A stretch of DNA of 64,000 nucleotides from JAVBQL01 sp031549085 (lineage in GTDB: Bacteria > Spirochaetota > GWE2-31-10 > MWDO01). This document shows, in pieces, positions 52,764 through 62,204 of this stretch. The stretch lies in the NCBI GenBank assembly GCA_031549085.1, contig JAVBQL010000018.1, positions 117,981 to 181,980 on the forward strand, read 5' to 3'. The position numbers were made by a program, and so were the translations under genes. The notes below the pieces were generated by a model. That model was not told where the DNA came from and searched no databases. It was given only the letters and a program-made list of their open reading frames with translations. Within the stretch, counting starts at the first letter, position 1. Each line of letters opens with the position of its first letter.

Positions 52764-53434
52764 CTTTTTACCAACTCTCCAGTAACTCTAACAAATTCAT
52801 CAAGCTGTTCGAGTTCTTTTTTAGTCAACTTTTTCTTGAATTTATACATTTCATTATAGGTTTTAAAAGAGTTCTCATAATCCTCTGCCATATAGTAGGC
52901 ACGGGCCAACAGAAGATAGCCCCTTGGCTCCATCTCTTTGGTAAGATTGTAAACATAATCCTTCAAAACTGCAATAGCCTCATCATACCTGTTTAAACTG
53001 AATACCAAAAGCTGTGCATAAGCATAGATAAACTCTTTATTGTCTGGTGTAATATTCATAGCTATCTTGTAATATTTTTCAGTCTCTTCGAGATACTCAA
53101 GCTCTTTTGTCTCTTTATATAGGTTTGCATAGCAGATTCCCATCCAGAAGTATGCTGTGGCATCACTGCTTTTCAAATTTGTGGCAACTTTGAAATGTTC
53201 TATTGCTGGTTTGTAGAATTGCTGTATCATCAATCTATATCCAATGTCACGATTAAGTCCTGCATAAGATGAATAGGCATCGAAGAGGTAGCTTATAGCG
53301 TCTTTGTACTCTTTTGATGCCTGCTCTTTATCCTCCAATTTACCTGATCTTGCAAGTCTATCGATACTTTTGTTGGGATTTCCATAGCATCCAATAAACA
53401 TAGAGATAGTTAATATAAGTAAAATCTTCTTCAT
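52760..53434 (-). CDS. TPR-repeat lipoprotein
   Basis: 224 residues from the ATG at 53434, which follows GGGAGAG; the frame is open further upstream without a ribosome site. Lipobox ISMFIGCYG. Several tetratricopeptide repeats follow (FYKPAIEHFKVATNLKSSDATAYFWMG, LEYLEETEKYYKIAMNI, YDEAIAVLKDYV). It is a periplasmic scaffold of BamD-like general layout. Why it is coupled to dprA is unclear. Confidence 0.85.
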   Translation of the reverse strand: MKKILLILTISMFIGCYGNPNKSIDRLARSGKLEDKEQASKEYKDAISYLFDAYSSYAGLNRDIGYRLMIQQFYKPAIEHFKVATNLKSSDATAYFWMGICYANLYKETKELEYLEETEKYYKIAMNITPDNKEFIYAYAQLLVFSLNRYDEAIAVLKDYVYNLTKEMEPRGYLLLARAYYMAEDYENSFKTYNEMYKFKKKLTKKELEQLDEFVRVTGELVKR

Positions 53435-53504
53435 TTTTCTCTCCCAAAATAGAAGCAAGTGTTAAGAAAAATAATTTTATTGACATGTCTCGTTAATGGT
53501 AAGT

Positions 53505-53557
53505 GTGAAAACATATTTTTACACTACCAAATAAGGCAGGTCAAAAAAGAGTTCAAT
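53505..53557 (+). repeat. Short dispersed repeat R3, copy 1
   Basis: ATTTTTACACTACCAAATAAGGCAGGTCA-like block, closely matched at 56815-56858. Both lie in gene-poor gaps on the plus strand. Confidence 0.4.
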
Positions 53558-53565
53558 ATCCTCTA

Positions 53566-53808
53566 TTATGCTTTTCTTATCTTTTTTATTATTGAATACT
53601 TATCTTCCTGCAAAAATATATCTGTTTCAAATACTTCATTTTTTTCTGGGCATATTACGGGTACGGTTATCTCTTTGAAATATGGAACTCTAATATCGGT
53701 ATCGATATCATTTGGAAGGTGATCTCTAATAACAGATACTTTAAGATTGTGCTCACATCCGCATAGAGTACACTCAACAATAAACTCTTCAAAACTTAAT
53801 TTTTCCAT
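53566..53808 (-). CDS. Small cysteine-containing protein, 80 aa
   Basis: EEFIVECTLCGCEHNLKV gives a CxxCxC site, and a later ICPEKN adds one Cys, so a zinc-ribbon-like fold is possible. No family is recognised. It starts after AGAGGTATAATTT and lies downstream of ychF on the same strand. Confidence 0.6.
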   Translation of the reverse strand: MEKLSFEEFIVECTLCGCEHNLKVSVIRDHLPNDIDTDIRVPYFKEITVPVICPEKNEVFETDIFLQEDKYSIIKKIRKA

Positions 53809-53836
53809 AAATTATACCTCTTTTCTTTATTTTAAA

Positions 53837-54943
53837 CTATACATTGAATCTGAAGTGGATAACATCTCCCTCTTTAACAATGTACTCCTTTCCTTCAATT
53901 CTGAGTTTTCCATTCTCCCTTAGGGCATTGATTGAACCAAATTGTATTAGATCATCATAGTTTACAACTTCAGCTTTTATAAATCCCTTTTCAAAGTCAG
54001 AATGGATCTTTCCTGCCGCCTGTGGAGCTTTTAGACCAGATTTTATTGTCCATGCCCTTATCTCTGGTTTTCCAGCGGTTAGGAAGCTTATCAATCCTAA
54101 TAGTTTGTAGGAGGCTGTTATTAGTCTGTCGAGTCCAGACTCTTCAAAGCCAAGTGATTCTAAAAACTCTTTTTTGTCCTCATTTGATAGCTGGGAGATC
54201 TCCTCCTCTATTTTAGCAGAGATTACTATCACCTCTGCATTTTCAGAGTTTGCAACCTCTTTAACCTCATTAACATATTTGTTCTTTGAGATATCTCCTG
54301 TTATATCGCTCTCTCCAACATTTGCTGCATATATTATAGGTTTATTTGTTAGAAGAAGCAGTGATTTTAGTATCTCTCTGCCAGCCTCATCTAAACTTTC
54401 ACCAAAAGTTCTTGCTGGCTTTCCACTTGATAGATGGTTAATAAGAGTCTCCATAATATCAAGTTCATCTTTTATTGCCCTATCTTTTGTGGCTTTAGCA
54501 ATTTTTTGCTGCTTCTCAATTCGTCTCTCAAGTGTCTCAATATCGGCCAATATTAGCTCTGTATCTATCGTCTCAATATCCCTCTTTGGATTAACTCCTC
54601 CATCAACATGTATAACATCTTTCTCTTCAAAACAGCGAACAACATGCACAATGGCATCAACCTCTCTTATATGAGAGAGAAATTTGTTCCCAAGCCCCTC
54701 ACCTTTACTTGCTCCCTTAACAAGACCAGCAATATCAACAAAATCTACAAATGCTGGAACTATATTTGTTGTGTCATAGAGTTTTGCTAAAATTTCAAGT
54801 CTGCTATCTGGTACAGCTACGGTTCCAGAGTTTGGCTCAATTGTACAGAAGGGGTAGTTTGCTGCCTGCACACAGGCTCTTGTTATTGCGTTGAACAGTG
54901 TACTTTTTCCAACATTGGGAAGACCAACAATTCCTAGTATCAT
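53837..54943 (-). CDS. ychF: Redox-regulated ATPase YchF (OLA1 family)
   Basis: 368 residues. P loop GLPNVGKSTLFNAIT, switch regions DFVDIAGLVKGASKGEGLGNKFL, a coiled-coil insertion, and the C-terminal TGS domain (GKIHSDFEKGFIKAEVV, VKEGDVIHFRFNV). It binds ATP rather than GTP and associates with ribosomes. Confidence 0.96.
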   Translation of the reverse strand: MILGIVGLPNVGKSTLFNAITRACVQAANYPFCTIEPNSGTVAVPDSRLEILAKLYDTTNIVPAFVDFVDIAGLVKGASKGEGLGNKFLSHIREVDAIVHVVRCFEEKDVIHVDGGVNPKRDIETIDTELILADIETLERRIEKQQKIAKATKDRAIKDELDIMETLINHLSSGKPARTFGESLDEAGREILKSLLLLTNKPIIYAANVGESDITGDISKNKYVNEVKEVANSENAEVIVISAKIEEEISQLSNEDKKEFLESLGFEESGLDRLITASYKLLGLISFLTAGKPEIRAWTIKSGLKAPQAAGKIHSDFEKGFIKAEVVNYDDLIQFGSINALRENGKLRIEGKEYIVKEGDVIHFRFNV

Positions 54944-54956
54944 TTTTTAATTCTAA

Positions 54957-55019
54957 CGTCCTTTTTGATAAATATTTTATTTCAAAAGTCTATTTTCGCT
55001 CTCAATTTTAGAGGGCAAG
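54957..55019 (+). repeat. Dispersed intergenic repeat R2, copy 2
   Basis: CCTTTTTGATAAATATTTTA followed by TTTCAAAAGTC and CAATTTTAGAGGGCAAG, matching copies at 21738 and 60688. Confidence 0.5.
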
Positions 55020-55046
55020 TAAAAATATATAAATTCTATCCTATCT

Positions 55047-56750
55047 CTATTTTGATCCCTCTATAGAGTAGAGAGCAAATGAGAATGGGGCTATTTTAGT
55101 AAATTTAAAGTTTGCTCTGTTTTCACTTGTAATATCGTTTAATTTGCTGCCAATAATCTCTTTCAGTTTTGCCTTCTCTACTTTGAGTGGTGTTAAGTCT
55201 ATTTCAAGGTCGATAACCTCTGCCTCTGTATAGTTTAATGCAACCAATATTATCTCATTATCAAGTTTTTTAGCAAAGGTAAGAACTTTGTTATTGCTGC
55301 TGTTTAATGTTATTAATTCTCCATTATTTAGTGCCTTATAGTTATCCCTTATTTTAACAAGCTCTTTGCTTCTATTCAGTATAGAGTTTTTGGTTCTCTG
55401 CTGTGTATCAACACTACTCCAATCCATATCTGTTCTAAATTTTCTGTCTCCAGATAAATTTCCATCAGCCATTCCAATCTCATTTCCATAGTATAAGAAA
55501 GGAGTCCCCGGAACAAAGAGGTTTGTTGCAAGTGCCAAAATTACACGCTCCACATTTCCATCAAAGGAGGTCATAGGGCGAGATACCACCTCATCATGAT
55601 TATTGAGAAAAGTTGCAGCTCTGAAGTACTCAAAATATTCAACATCTCTATTTAAATAATCTTTAAAGTCCAAAACTACCTTTGATGCTCCATTGCCAAG
55701 CTTTACAACATCACGCATCTTGTATGCAAGAGGGAAGTCGAAACACATATGAAATATGTCTCCCTCACCGCCATATTTTTGTATGGTATCACCATCATTC
55801 CAAACTTCGCCAACCATCATTTTGGTTGTATTGTAGGCATCATACTTATCAAGTATATCTTTTCTCATATTTCTAAAGAACTTTATTGTCTTTTCTGAAT
55901 CAGATTGGATAATGAATGTTCTCTTTTTGTTATCAATCTTTCTTGTAACTTCTTCTTCAAATAGATGGCGTGCTGCATCGATTCTTATCCCATCAAACCC
56001 CTTGTTTAGCCAATAGACAAGAACATTGGCCATCTCCTCTCTAACCTCAGGGTTATCCATATTTAGATCTGGCATGCCGCTCCAGAAGCCGCCATAGTAG
56101 TAGCTATCTTTATACTTGTGCCACACTTGCTGCCAACTGCCGCCACCCCAAGGCTTACCATAGTTCTCATTTGGGTGATCATTCCATATATACCAATTTC
56201 GTTTTGCTCCACCATTTTTAGAGTCGATAAACCATGGGTGCTTATCTGATGTATGGTTCACAACATAGTCAAAAATAATTTTTATATCTCTAATATGTGC
56301 TTGAGCTATTAGGTTTTCCAAATCTGCCTCAGTGCCAAATTCTTTCTCAACCTTGTAGTAGTCAACAGTATCATAGGCATGCATATTCCCATTTTTCTCT
56401 TTGCCCTTATAGTCACAGGCAAATATAGGAGAGAGCCAAATTGCACCAACGCCAAGATCTTTTAGATAGTCAAGCTTGCTTGTGATTCCATTTAGGTCAC
56501 CAACTCCATCGCCATTGCTATCAGCAAAGGCCTTTACCCATATGTGGTAGAAGACAACATTTTTGTACCACTCTTTATCAGTCTCTAGTGTGTATATTTT
56601 ATCAGGAGCTATCTCTTTAAAATTTCCAAAGTATTTATCATTTGAGTTTTTGGCACTACCGCCATTTGAACCTGATTTTATTGTGGCTGCATTCAAAAAA
56701 GAGGCAGCAAACAGAAGAAGAGTTAATAAAAAAAAGTGAAGTTTTTTCAT
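55047..56750 (-). CDS. Secreted alpha-amylase (GH13 family)
   Basis: 567 residues with a signal peptide (LHFFLLTLLLFAASFLNAAT). All four GH13 regions are visible: FDYVVNHTSD, DGIRIDAARHLF with the nucleophile Asp, MVGEVWND with the acid Glu, and TFLNNHDE. Arg, Glu and Asp positions are intact. It hydrolyses alpha-glucans outside the cytoplasm; the FLYYGNEIGM segment recalls oligo-1,6-glucosidase or neopullulanase-like members. Stand-alone gene with AGGAG ribosome site. Confidence 0.93.
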   Translation of the reverse strand: MKKLHFFLLTLLLFAASFLNAATIKSGSNGGSAKNSNDKYFGNFKEIAPDKIYTLETDKEWYKNVVFYHIWVKAFADSNGDGVGDLNGITSKLDYLKDLGVGAIWLSPIFACDYKGKEKNGNMHAYDTVDYYKVEKEFGTEADLENLIAQAHIRDIKIIFDYVVNHTSDKHPWFIDSKNGGAKRNWYIWNDHPNENYGKPWGGGSWQQVWHKYKDSYYYGGFWSGMPDLNMDNPEVREEMANVLVYWLNKGFDGIRIDAARHLFEEEVTRKIDNKKRTFIIQSDSEKTIKFFRNMRKDILDKYDAYNTTKMMVGEVWNDGDTIQKYGGEGDIFHMCFDFPLAYKMRDVVKLGNGASKVVLDFKDYLNRDVEYFEYFRAATFLNNHDEVVSRPMTSFDGNVERVILALATNLFVPGTPFLYYGNEIGMADGNLSGDRKFRTDMDWSSVDTQQRTKNSILNRSKELVKIRDNYKALNNGELITLNSSNNKVLTFAKKLDNEIILVALNYTEAEVIDLEIDLTPLKVEKAKLKEIIGSKLNDITSENRANFKFTKIAPFSFALYSIEGSK

Positions 56751-57235
56751 TTAAAAAGCTCCTTTAAATTATAGCATGTTTTATTAACTTGCCATGTGAG
56801 GATAGTTTAAAAACTCATTTTTATACTACCAATAGAGGCAGGTCATGAGAGAGTTTTAACCCCCTATATTAAAAATATAATATCATATAATGGTATTAAA
56901 ATAAAGTGTTTTGAAAAAACAAATTAATTTTACTTTTAGTGTAAATGGTATTTTTATTAGAGATTCATAAGGAGGAGATCACTACTATAATAGAGATTTT
57001 TGATGTTTTGAAACTTATTTAAAATGTTAAATAAGGTTTTTTATTTTTTTGACTTAAAAGCTCTATTTAATCAATGCCGTTTTTTTTATATATATTTTAA
57101 ATTTTAAGCAAAAATATATATATTTTTTTATCTAAAAATTTTTTAAAAAAATTAAAAATTTAAAATATATATTCAATTATAAATAAATATGTTATAATTA
57201 TCGATTATAATAAAAAATTTTTTTAAGGAGTTTTT
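56751..57235. promoter_or_regulatory. Divergent AT-rich region between amylase and lipoprotein genes
   Basis: About 485 bases, extremely AT-rich in the last 200. It contains repeat R3 copy 2 near 56815-56858 (similar to 53505-53557). A GGAGGAG at about 56970 is followed by no usable frame. Promoters for both flanking genes must lie here but cannot be picked out. Confidence 0.35.
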
Positions 57236-57718
57236 GTGAAAAGACGATTTTTATTACCTACTATTTTTATAATAGTGTTAATGGTCTCTTGTGGACCAAG
57301 TTTGGGGGATCTTGTTGGAGAGGCCCTTAATAATAGTGATAGCACACTTACTAATGGAACAAACAACTGGAGCAATCAAGGAACGGGAGTAACATTTCCA
57401 AGTGCACTTATAGGTACATGGACACAGACTAATGGTACTGGAGGTAATACAACTGTGGAAATAGTTACTATAACTTCAACAGTTCTAAAATATACATTGA
57501 TAACAAGTATCAGCAATGAAGAAGTAGAGTTTTATGCTGTTACTGCTACTGCTTCAGAGGTTACTTTGATTCCAAAAGGTATTCCCTACCTTCCCGATGA
57601 GGCAGAAGCTGGCTTTACATACTCAATATCAGGCTCTACACTTACGGTATCAGATCCAACTGATTCAAGTTTAAAACCTCTGCTTAATGCTTATGGAACG
57701 ACATATACAAAGCAATAA
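57236..57718 (+). CDS. Lipoprotein with lipocalin-like domain (twin 1)
   Basis: 160 residues, GTG start with TTAAGGAG upstream. Signal TIFIIVLMVSCGPS, a Ser/Asn/Thr-rich linker, then a beta domain: LIGTWTQTNGTG, EIVTITSTVLKYTLI, EFYAVTATASEVTLIPKG and GFTYSISGSTLTVSDPT. This pattern is the lipocalin-like module common in spirochaete and bacteroidete lipoproteins. A paralogue with the same architecture follows. Surface or periplasmic; ligand unknown. Confidence 0.8.
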   Translation: MKRRFLLPTIFIIVLMVSCGPSLGDLVGEALNNSDSTLTNGTNNWSNQGTGVTFPSALIGTWTQTNGTGGNTTVEIVTITSTVLKYTLITSISNEEVEFYAVTATASEVTLIPKGIPYLPDEAEAGFTYSISGSTLTVSDPTDSSLKPLLNAYGTTYTKQ

Positions 57719-57738
57719 TATAAATATATAAAGAGTTG

Positions 57739-57776
57739 ATAGACAGCCAATATCTATTTGCTGTCTATTTTTTTTA
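57739..57776 (+). terminator. Intrinsic terminator after twin 1
   Basis: ATAGACAGC (57739-57747) pairs with GCTGTCTAT (57760-57768), followed by eight T. Confidence 0.85.
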
Positions 57777-57949
57777 TTTTTTGCCTCTTTTTTGAAAAAA
57801 AGGGTTTGACAAAGAGGTAAATCTGCTTTCTCTATTAAATTAACTTAACAATTTAAATAATTTTTTATAAAAAAGCTCGAAAAAACTTGTTTAATTATAA
57901 AAAAATATTATTATACTCTATGAAAAAGGATATTTTTAAGGGGTATTTT

Positions 57950-58456
57950 GTGAGAAAACAGCTTTTATTACCTATAATTTTTATTATAATGATGTTAATG
58001 GCTTCTTGTTCATCACTTTTTATGGGTTTTGGTGGTACTGATGATCCAGACGATGAGGATAACAATTCGTCTACCGAAGATACAAGCAGTTGGAGTAATA
58101 ATGGAACAGGAGTCCAATTTCCAGCTGCACTTATAGGCACATGGGGGCAGGTTACTATAAATGGAGCTGACACAATTTCAGAGACAATTGAGATAACATC
58201 AACAATATTTACACACACGCTTATAATGACATCAGGAAATAGTACTACCTACAATAAAACTGTGGAGTATTATGCTGTTACTGCTACAGCAACTGAGGTC
58301 TCCTTGATTCAAAAAGGTGTCTCTGATATTCCTGATGAGGCAACTGTAGTATTTGAATACACTATATCTGGCTCTGCACTTACATTGTCAAAATTACCTA
58401 GTTCAAGTCTATCTTTTCCATTTTATTCTTATGCAACACCATATGAAAAGAAGTAA
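57950..58456 (+). CDS. Lipoprotein with lipocalin-like domain (twin 2)
   Basis: 168 residues from the GTG at 57950, which follows TTAAGGGG as in twin 1; an in-frame ATG at 57887 would place a charged extension before the signal and is unlikely. Lipobox MMLMASCSSL, an acidic linker (DDPDDEDNNSSTED), then LIGTWGQVTING, EIEITSTIF-like ITSTIFTHTLIM and EYTISGSALTLSK. Clearly a tandem duplicate of the gene at 57236, including GTG start and terminator, but with a diverged linker. Confidence 0.8.
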   Translation: MRKQLLLPIIFIIMMLMASCSSLFMGFGGTDDPDDEDNNSSTEDTSSWSNNGTGVQFPAALIGTWGQVTINGADTISETIEITSTIFTHTLIMTSGNSTTYNKTVEYYAVTATATEVSLIQKGVSDIPDEATVVFEYTISGSALTLSKLPSSSLSFPFYSYATPYEKK

Positions 58457-58473
58457 AAATTAATAGATAGGGA

Positions 58474-58511
58474 ATAGAGAGCAGATATCTATATGGCTCT
58501 CTATTTTTTTA
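58474..58511 (+). terminator. Intrinsic terminator after twin 2
   Basis: ATAGAGAGC (58474-58482) pairs with GCTCTCTAT (58496-58504), followed by seven T. It is analogous to the terminator of twin 1, with both arms changed together. Confidence 0.85.
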
Positions 58512-58558
58512 TTCTCATCTCTTTTTTGAAAGGGAAGGGATATGATGATTGGGCAAAA

Positions 58559-58933
58559 CTACACAACAAGTTCACCCTTTATTCCATCAATTATTTTTTG
58601 ATATCTCTCTTTTTCATCTGTGTAGGTGTCAGCCAAAAACTGGTAGCAAGAGATTGCATCATCATACTTTTTTAGATGATATAGGGCGAGTGCCTTATTA
58701 TGGTAGGCATCTTTTATATTTGGATTTATAGCTATTGAGTTGTCATAACTAGCAATCGCCTCCTCAAACCTACCTAGGTTAAAGAGAGCAAGCCCCATGT
58801 TATAGAAGGTCTTCGCATCACTCTTTATCTCCAGTGCCTTTGAAAAGTAGTCGATTGCTTCAGAAAAGTTTCTCTTTTTACAGAGAGAGATTGCTCGCTC
58901 TGTGTAGTTAAAAAAATCTAATAGTCCCCCCAT
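58559..58933 (-). CDS. TPR-repeat protein, 124 aa
   Basis: Three tetratricopeptide repeats (CKKRNFSEAIDYFSKALEI, FYNMGLALFNLGRFEEAIASYDNSI, YHNKALALYHLKKYDDAI) make up nearly the whole protein. No signal peptide. It lies 12 bases downstream of gatA and is probably co-transcribed. A protein-interaction adaptor is all that can be said. Confidence 0.85.
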   Translation of the reverse strand: MGGLLDFFNYTERAISLCKKRNFSEAIDYFSKALEIKSDAKTFYNMGLALFNLGRFEEAIASYDNSIAINPNIKDAYHNKALALYHLKKYDDAISCYQFLADTYTDEKERYQKIIDGIKGELVV

Positions 58934-58945
58934 AAAAATACCCTA

Positions 58946-60376
58946 TTAGTTTAAATTATCATGTATAAACTCACTCACTCCAAGAAGAATGCCATCATTG
59001 AATCTCTTTGAAGTTAGATGCATACCAACAGAAAACTCCCCAATCTTTCCGCATGGGATACTGATTGCTGGAAGCCCAGCAAGGTTTGCATAGACCAACA
59101 TCATATCAGCAATTTTTGACTCTCTCTCTTTGTCAAGTTTGAATGGCAATATAGGAGATGTTGGATTCAATATAAAGTCATATCTATTTAGTATAGTGTC
59201 AAGTTCATTTTTTATGAGACCTCTAATTTTTAGAGCTTTTTGATAGATTCTTGCATTGTTTTCGCCTTGAAGAACATAGTCGCCAACTAGAATACGCTTT
59301 TTGATCTCATCGCCAAATCCCTCATCTCTATTTGTATAGTAGATTGATTTTATATCAACATCTTTCTCTGTCATATGGCCAAATCGAGTGCCATCAAATT
59401 TGGCAAGGTTTGATGCAAGTTCAGCACGGGACAATATTGTGTATATTTCGCTACTCTCTTTTAGCAGCGGGATATCAATCTCCTCCACTATTGCACCAAG
59501 AGCTTGAAGCTTTTTTGCGTTGCTATCTATTATCTCTTGTATCTTTTTAGCCTCATCTCTTATATCACTTTCAAGTGAATTGAAATCAATTTTCAAGAGG
59601 GCTATTCTTTTGTTTTTTACATCTATTGGTAAAAAATTATCGATATTTTCTAATGTTACATTTGAAGTTGTTGTATCTCTATCATCTTCTCCATATGTAT
59701 ATTGAAGGATAGCAGCAATGTCGCTTACATTGTTTGCCATTATACCTATTTGATCTAGGCTGCTCGCATAGGCAACAACCCCCCAGCGGGACAAAATGCC
59801 ATAGCTTGGCTTGAAACCAACAATACCGCAAAAACTTGCAGGCTGTCTGACAGAGCCGCCCGTGTCACTCCCTAGAGATATAATTGAGTGTCCCCTTGCA
59901 ACAGCACAGGCAGAACCGCCTGATGAACCACCGGGTGTGTACTCTCTATTTATTGGATTTAATGTTGGTCCATAGAATGATGTCTTTGTACTTGAACCGC
60001 AGGCAAACTCATCCATGTTGGTTTTACCAATGAAGTGTACACCATTGTTGCGCAGCGCCTCTATAACTGTCGACTCATATGACCTTGGTACGAAGTTTGA
60101 GAGCATCTTTGAACCGCAGCTTGTAAGCATATCTTTTATAATTATGTTATCTTTAACAGATATAATCAGTCCATCTAAGGGGAGGGGAGTGTTCTTGTGA
60201 TATCTCTCTTCTGACTGCTCCGCATCTTTAACTATATTTTCGTTTATTGTTATAAAATCATTGTATAGAGGGTTCTCCTCTTTTACTTTTTTAAGGAGAT
60301 CTTTTGCACTCTCTTTTGGAGATAACTCTCTCTTCTTGAACCCATCCAAAAGTTGTTTTACTCTCATCTTTGTCAT
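58946..60376 (-). CDS. gatA: Glu-tRNA(Gln)/Asp-tRNA(Asn) amidotransferase subunit A
   Basis: 476 residues of the amidase signature family. The catalytic triad is visible: Lys in ISVKDNI, cis-Ser and Ser in GSSGGSACAV and SLGSDTGGSVRQPASFCG. GatA releases ammonia from glutamine for GatB to convert Glu-tRNA(Gln). gatB and gatC are not adjacent. It starts after GGAGGC. The presence of a tRNA-Gln gene in the window fits with use of the indirect charging route. Confidence 0.93.
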   Translation of the reverse strand: MTKMRVKQLLDGFKKRELSPKESAKDLLKKVKEENPLYNDFITINENIVKDAEQSEERYHKNTPLPLDGLIISVKDNIIIKDMLTSCGSKMLSNFVPRSYESTVIEALRNNGVHFIGKTNMDEFACGSSTKTSFYGPTLNPINREYTPGGSSGGSACAVARGHSIISLGSDTGGSVRQPASFCGIVGFKPSYGILSRWGVVAYASSLDQIGIMANNVSDIAAILQYTYGEDDRDTTTSNVTLENIDNFLPIDVKNKRIALLKIDFNSLESDIRDEAKKIQEIIDSNAKKLQALGAIVEEIDIPLLKESSEIYTILSRAELASNLAKFDGTRFGHMTEKDVDIKSIYYTNRDEGFGDEIKKRILVGDYVLQGENNARIYQKALKIRGLIKNELDTILNRYDFILNPTSPILPFKLDKERESKIADMMLVYANLAGLPAISIPCGKIGEFSVGMHLTSKRFNDGILLGVSEFIHDNLN

Positions 60377-60932
60377 CTAAAGCCTCCTAAATTTTTTTAA
60401 TAACTTTTTCTAATCCCCCCTGCCCCCTTTACATAAAGGGGGTGGTAACTTGTATTTCTTAACACTATACAAAATACAAATCTGTTTTTTTATTTTGGGA
60501 GCTAGAATGTATATAAGTCGATTTTATTGGCGTAATAACGAGATAAAATCTTTGTTACATACATTCTAGCTCCCAAAATAAGCAAAGTATACAAAAAACT
60601 TTCGTTTTCAACATCTTAAATTGCCTCCAGAGTTGAAAAATTAAATACTCTTTCAGCGTCACTTGTTTTCAAAAAGTTTTTTTAAGCCACGTCCTTTTTG
60701 ACACATATCTTATTCAAAAAGGATATTCCCTTTCTGATTTTAGAGGACAAACAAAATATCCAATTACAATTGGATTTCTGGTTAAGATGTTAAAAAGTCG
60801 CTTTTTGTTCGATTTTGCTTCATAAAATATACAAAAAGCTTTCGTTTTCAACATCTTAACCTACCTCCAAAACTGGAAAAAAATAAATACTTGTTAAACT
60901 TACCTTGCTTTCTAACAAGACTCTATTTCCAT
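60377..60932. repeat. Gene-free region packed with repeats
   Basis: Holds a CCCCCTTT/AAAGGGGG hairpin (about 60420-60442); a perfect inverted repeat with 23-bp arms (60490-60512 and 60559-60581); a direct repeat of about 60 bp at exactly 240-bp spacing (60588-60648 and 60828-60890, sharing TACAAAAA and CTTTCGTTTTCAACATCTTA); R2 copy 3 (60688-60752); and TAAGATGTT/AACATCTTA arms closing a hairpin (60783-60859). No gene was found. Confidence 0.6.
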
Positions 60933-62204
60933 TTATGGAACAGTAACAACTCCACTTATACTGCTTGCTGCTGCTGTTGCAGGGCTTGCCAAATGAACCA
61001 TGCCGCCACGTCCCATTCTTCCATTAAAGTTTCTGTTTGTTGTAGAGAGACAAACCTCTCCCTCTGCTAATATTCCATTGCTCATACCCAAACATGCACC
61101 GCAGGTTGGATTTGTTACACAGAAACCAGCATCCATAAAGATATCAATTAGCCCCTCTTTTAGAGCCTCTTTATATATATTTGTAGTTGCAGGAGATACT
61201 ATCCCTCTTACATTAGGCGAAATCTTTTTGTCTTTTAGGATAGCAGCTGCAATGCGCAAATCCTCTATTCTTCCATTTGTACAAGAACCAATATATATCT
61301 GGTCAAGTTTTGTGCCAGCCATCTCTTTTACGCTCTTCACCTTGTCAGGTGCATAGCCATATGTTATTTGAGGCTCAAGGTTTGATAGGTCATAGGTATA
61401 GACCCTCTCATATTTAGCATCGCTGTCTGATATAAGTTTGCTGTACTCTTTTAGAGCATCCTCTTTAGTTTTGAAATTACCTTTTATGAAACTCCATAGA
61501 TAGTCAACAGTTTTCATATCTGGGTATATCACACCGCATGTAGCACCTGCTTCAACGCTCATATTTGAGAGGGTCATTCGTGACTCCATGCTCATCTCAC
61601 TAACGATGTTGCCAGTGAACTCGATAACCATATCTGTTGCACCGTTTGTTGTAAGCTCTTTGATTATAAAGAGGATAACATCTTTTGCATATACATTTGG
61701 TTTTAGCTTTCCAGTAAGCTCTATCTTGATTGTCTTTGGAACTTTAAAGCCGCAGACACCCTTAAGTATCGCAACCTCTAGGTCGGTTGTACCAACACCG
61801 CAGGCAAATGCGCCAAAAGCACCATGGGTACATGTATGAGAGTCTCCCATAACGATTGTGTCACCTGGTATTACAAAGCCCTTCTCTGGAAAAATCGCAT
61901 GGCAAACACCATTGCTTCCAATGTCAAAGAAATCTTTTATGTTGTGTCTCTTTGCCCACTCTCGTAAAACTTTGCCCTGCTCTGCACTGCTTGAGTCCTT
62001 TGCTGGGGTTACGTGGTCTATTACTGCCTTTATTTTATCAGGATTGAATACTGTATCTTTGCCCCGTTTAACGAGGTCGTTTATAGCAATCGGCGTTGTA
62101 ATCTCATGACAAAAAACTTTATCAAGTTTTAATACAACAATCTCATTGAAGAGAGTCTCAACCATATGATTATCAAAGATCTTTTCTGTTATAGTTTTGC
62201 CCAT
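60933..62204 (-). CDS. leuC: 3-isopropylmalate dehydratase large subunit (LeuC-type aconitase family)
   Basis: 423 residues of the short LeuC/homoaconitase type. It has the substrate motif GDSHTCTHGAFGAF and the three 4Fe-4S cysteines in YIGSCTNGR and CVTNPTCGACLG, and ends in RNFNGRMGRGGMVHLASPATAAASA-like residues (the LNRNF-type motif). It isomerises isopropylmalate in leucine synthesis, with LeuD as partner. leuD is not in the window, so a related substrate such as homoaconitate or dimethylmalate cannot be excluded. Confidence 0.88.
   Translation of the reverse strand: MGKTITEKIFDNHMVETLFNEIVVLKLDKVFCHEITTPIAINDLVKRGKDTVFNPDKIKAVIDHVTPAKDSSSAEQGKVLREWAKRHNIKDFFDIGSNGVCHAIFPEKGFVIPGDTIVMGDSHTCTHGAFGAFACGVGTTDLEVAILKGVCGFKVPKTIKIELTGKLKPNVYAKDVILFIIKELTTNGATDMVIEFTGNIVSEMSMESRMTLSNMSVEAGATCGVIYPDMKTVDYLWSFIKGNFKTKEDALKEYSKLISDSDAKYERVYTYDLSNLEPQITYGYAPDKVKSVKEMAGTKLDQIYIGSCTNGRIEDLRIAAAILKDKKISPNVRGIVSPATTNIYKEALKEGLIDIFMDAGFCVTNPTCGACLGMSNGILAEGEVCLSTTNRNFNGRMGRGGMVHLASPATAAASSISGVVTVP

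Noticed and set aside
60933..62204. Cytoplasmic aconitase instead of LeuC
   Set aside because: The length of 423 residues and lack of the swivel domain fit LeuC/homoaconitase large subunits, not full aconitase.
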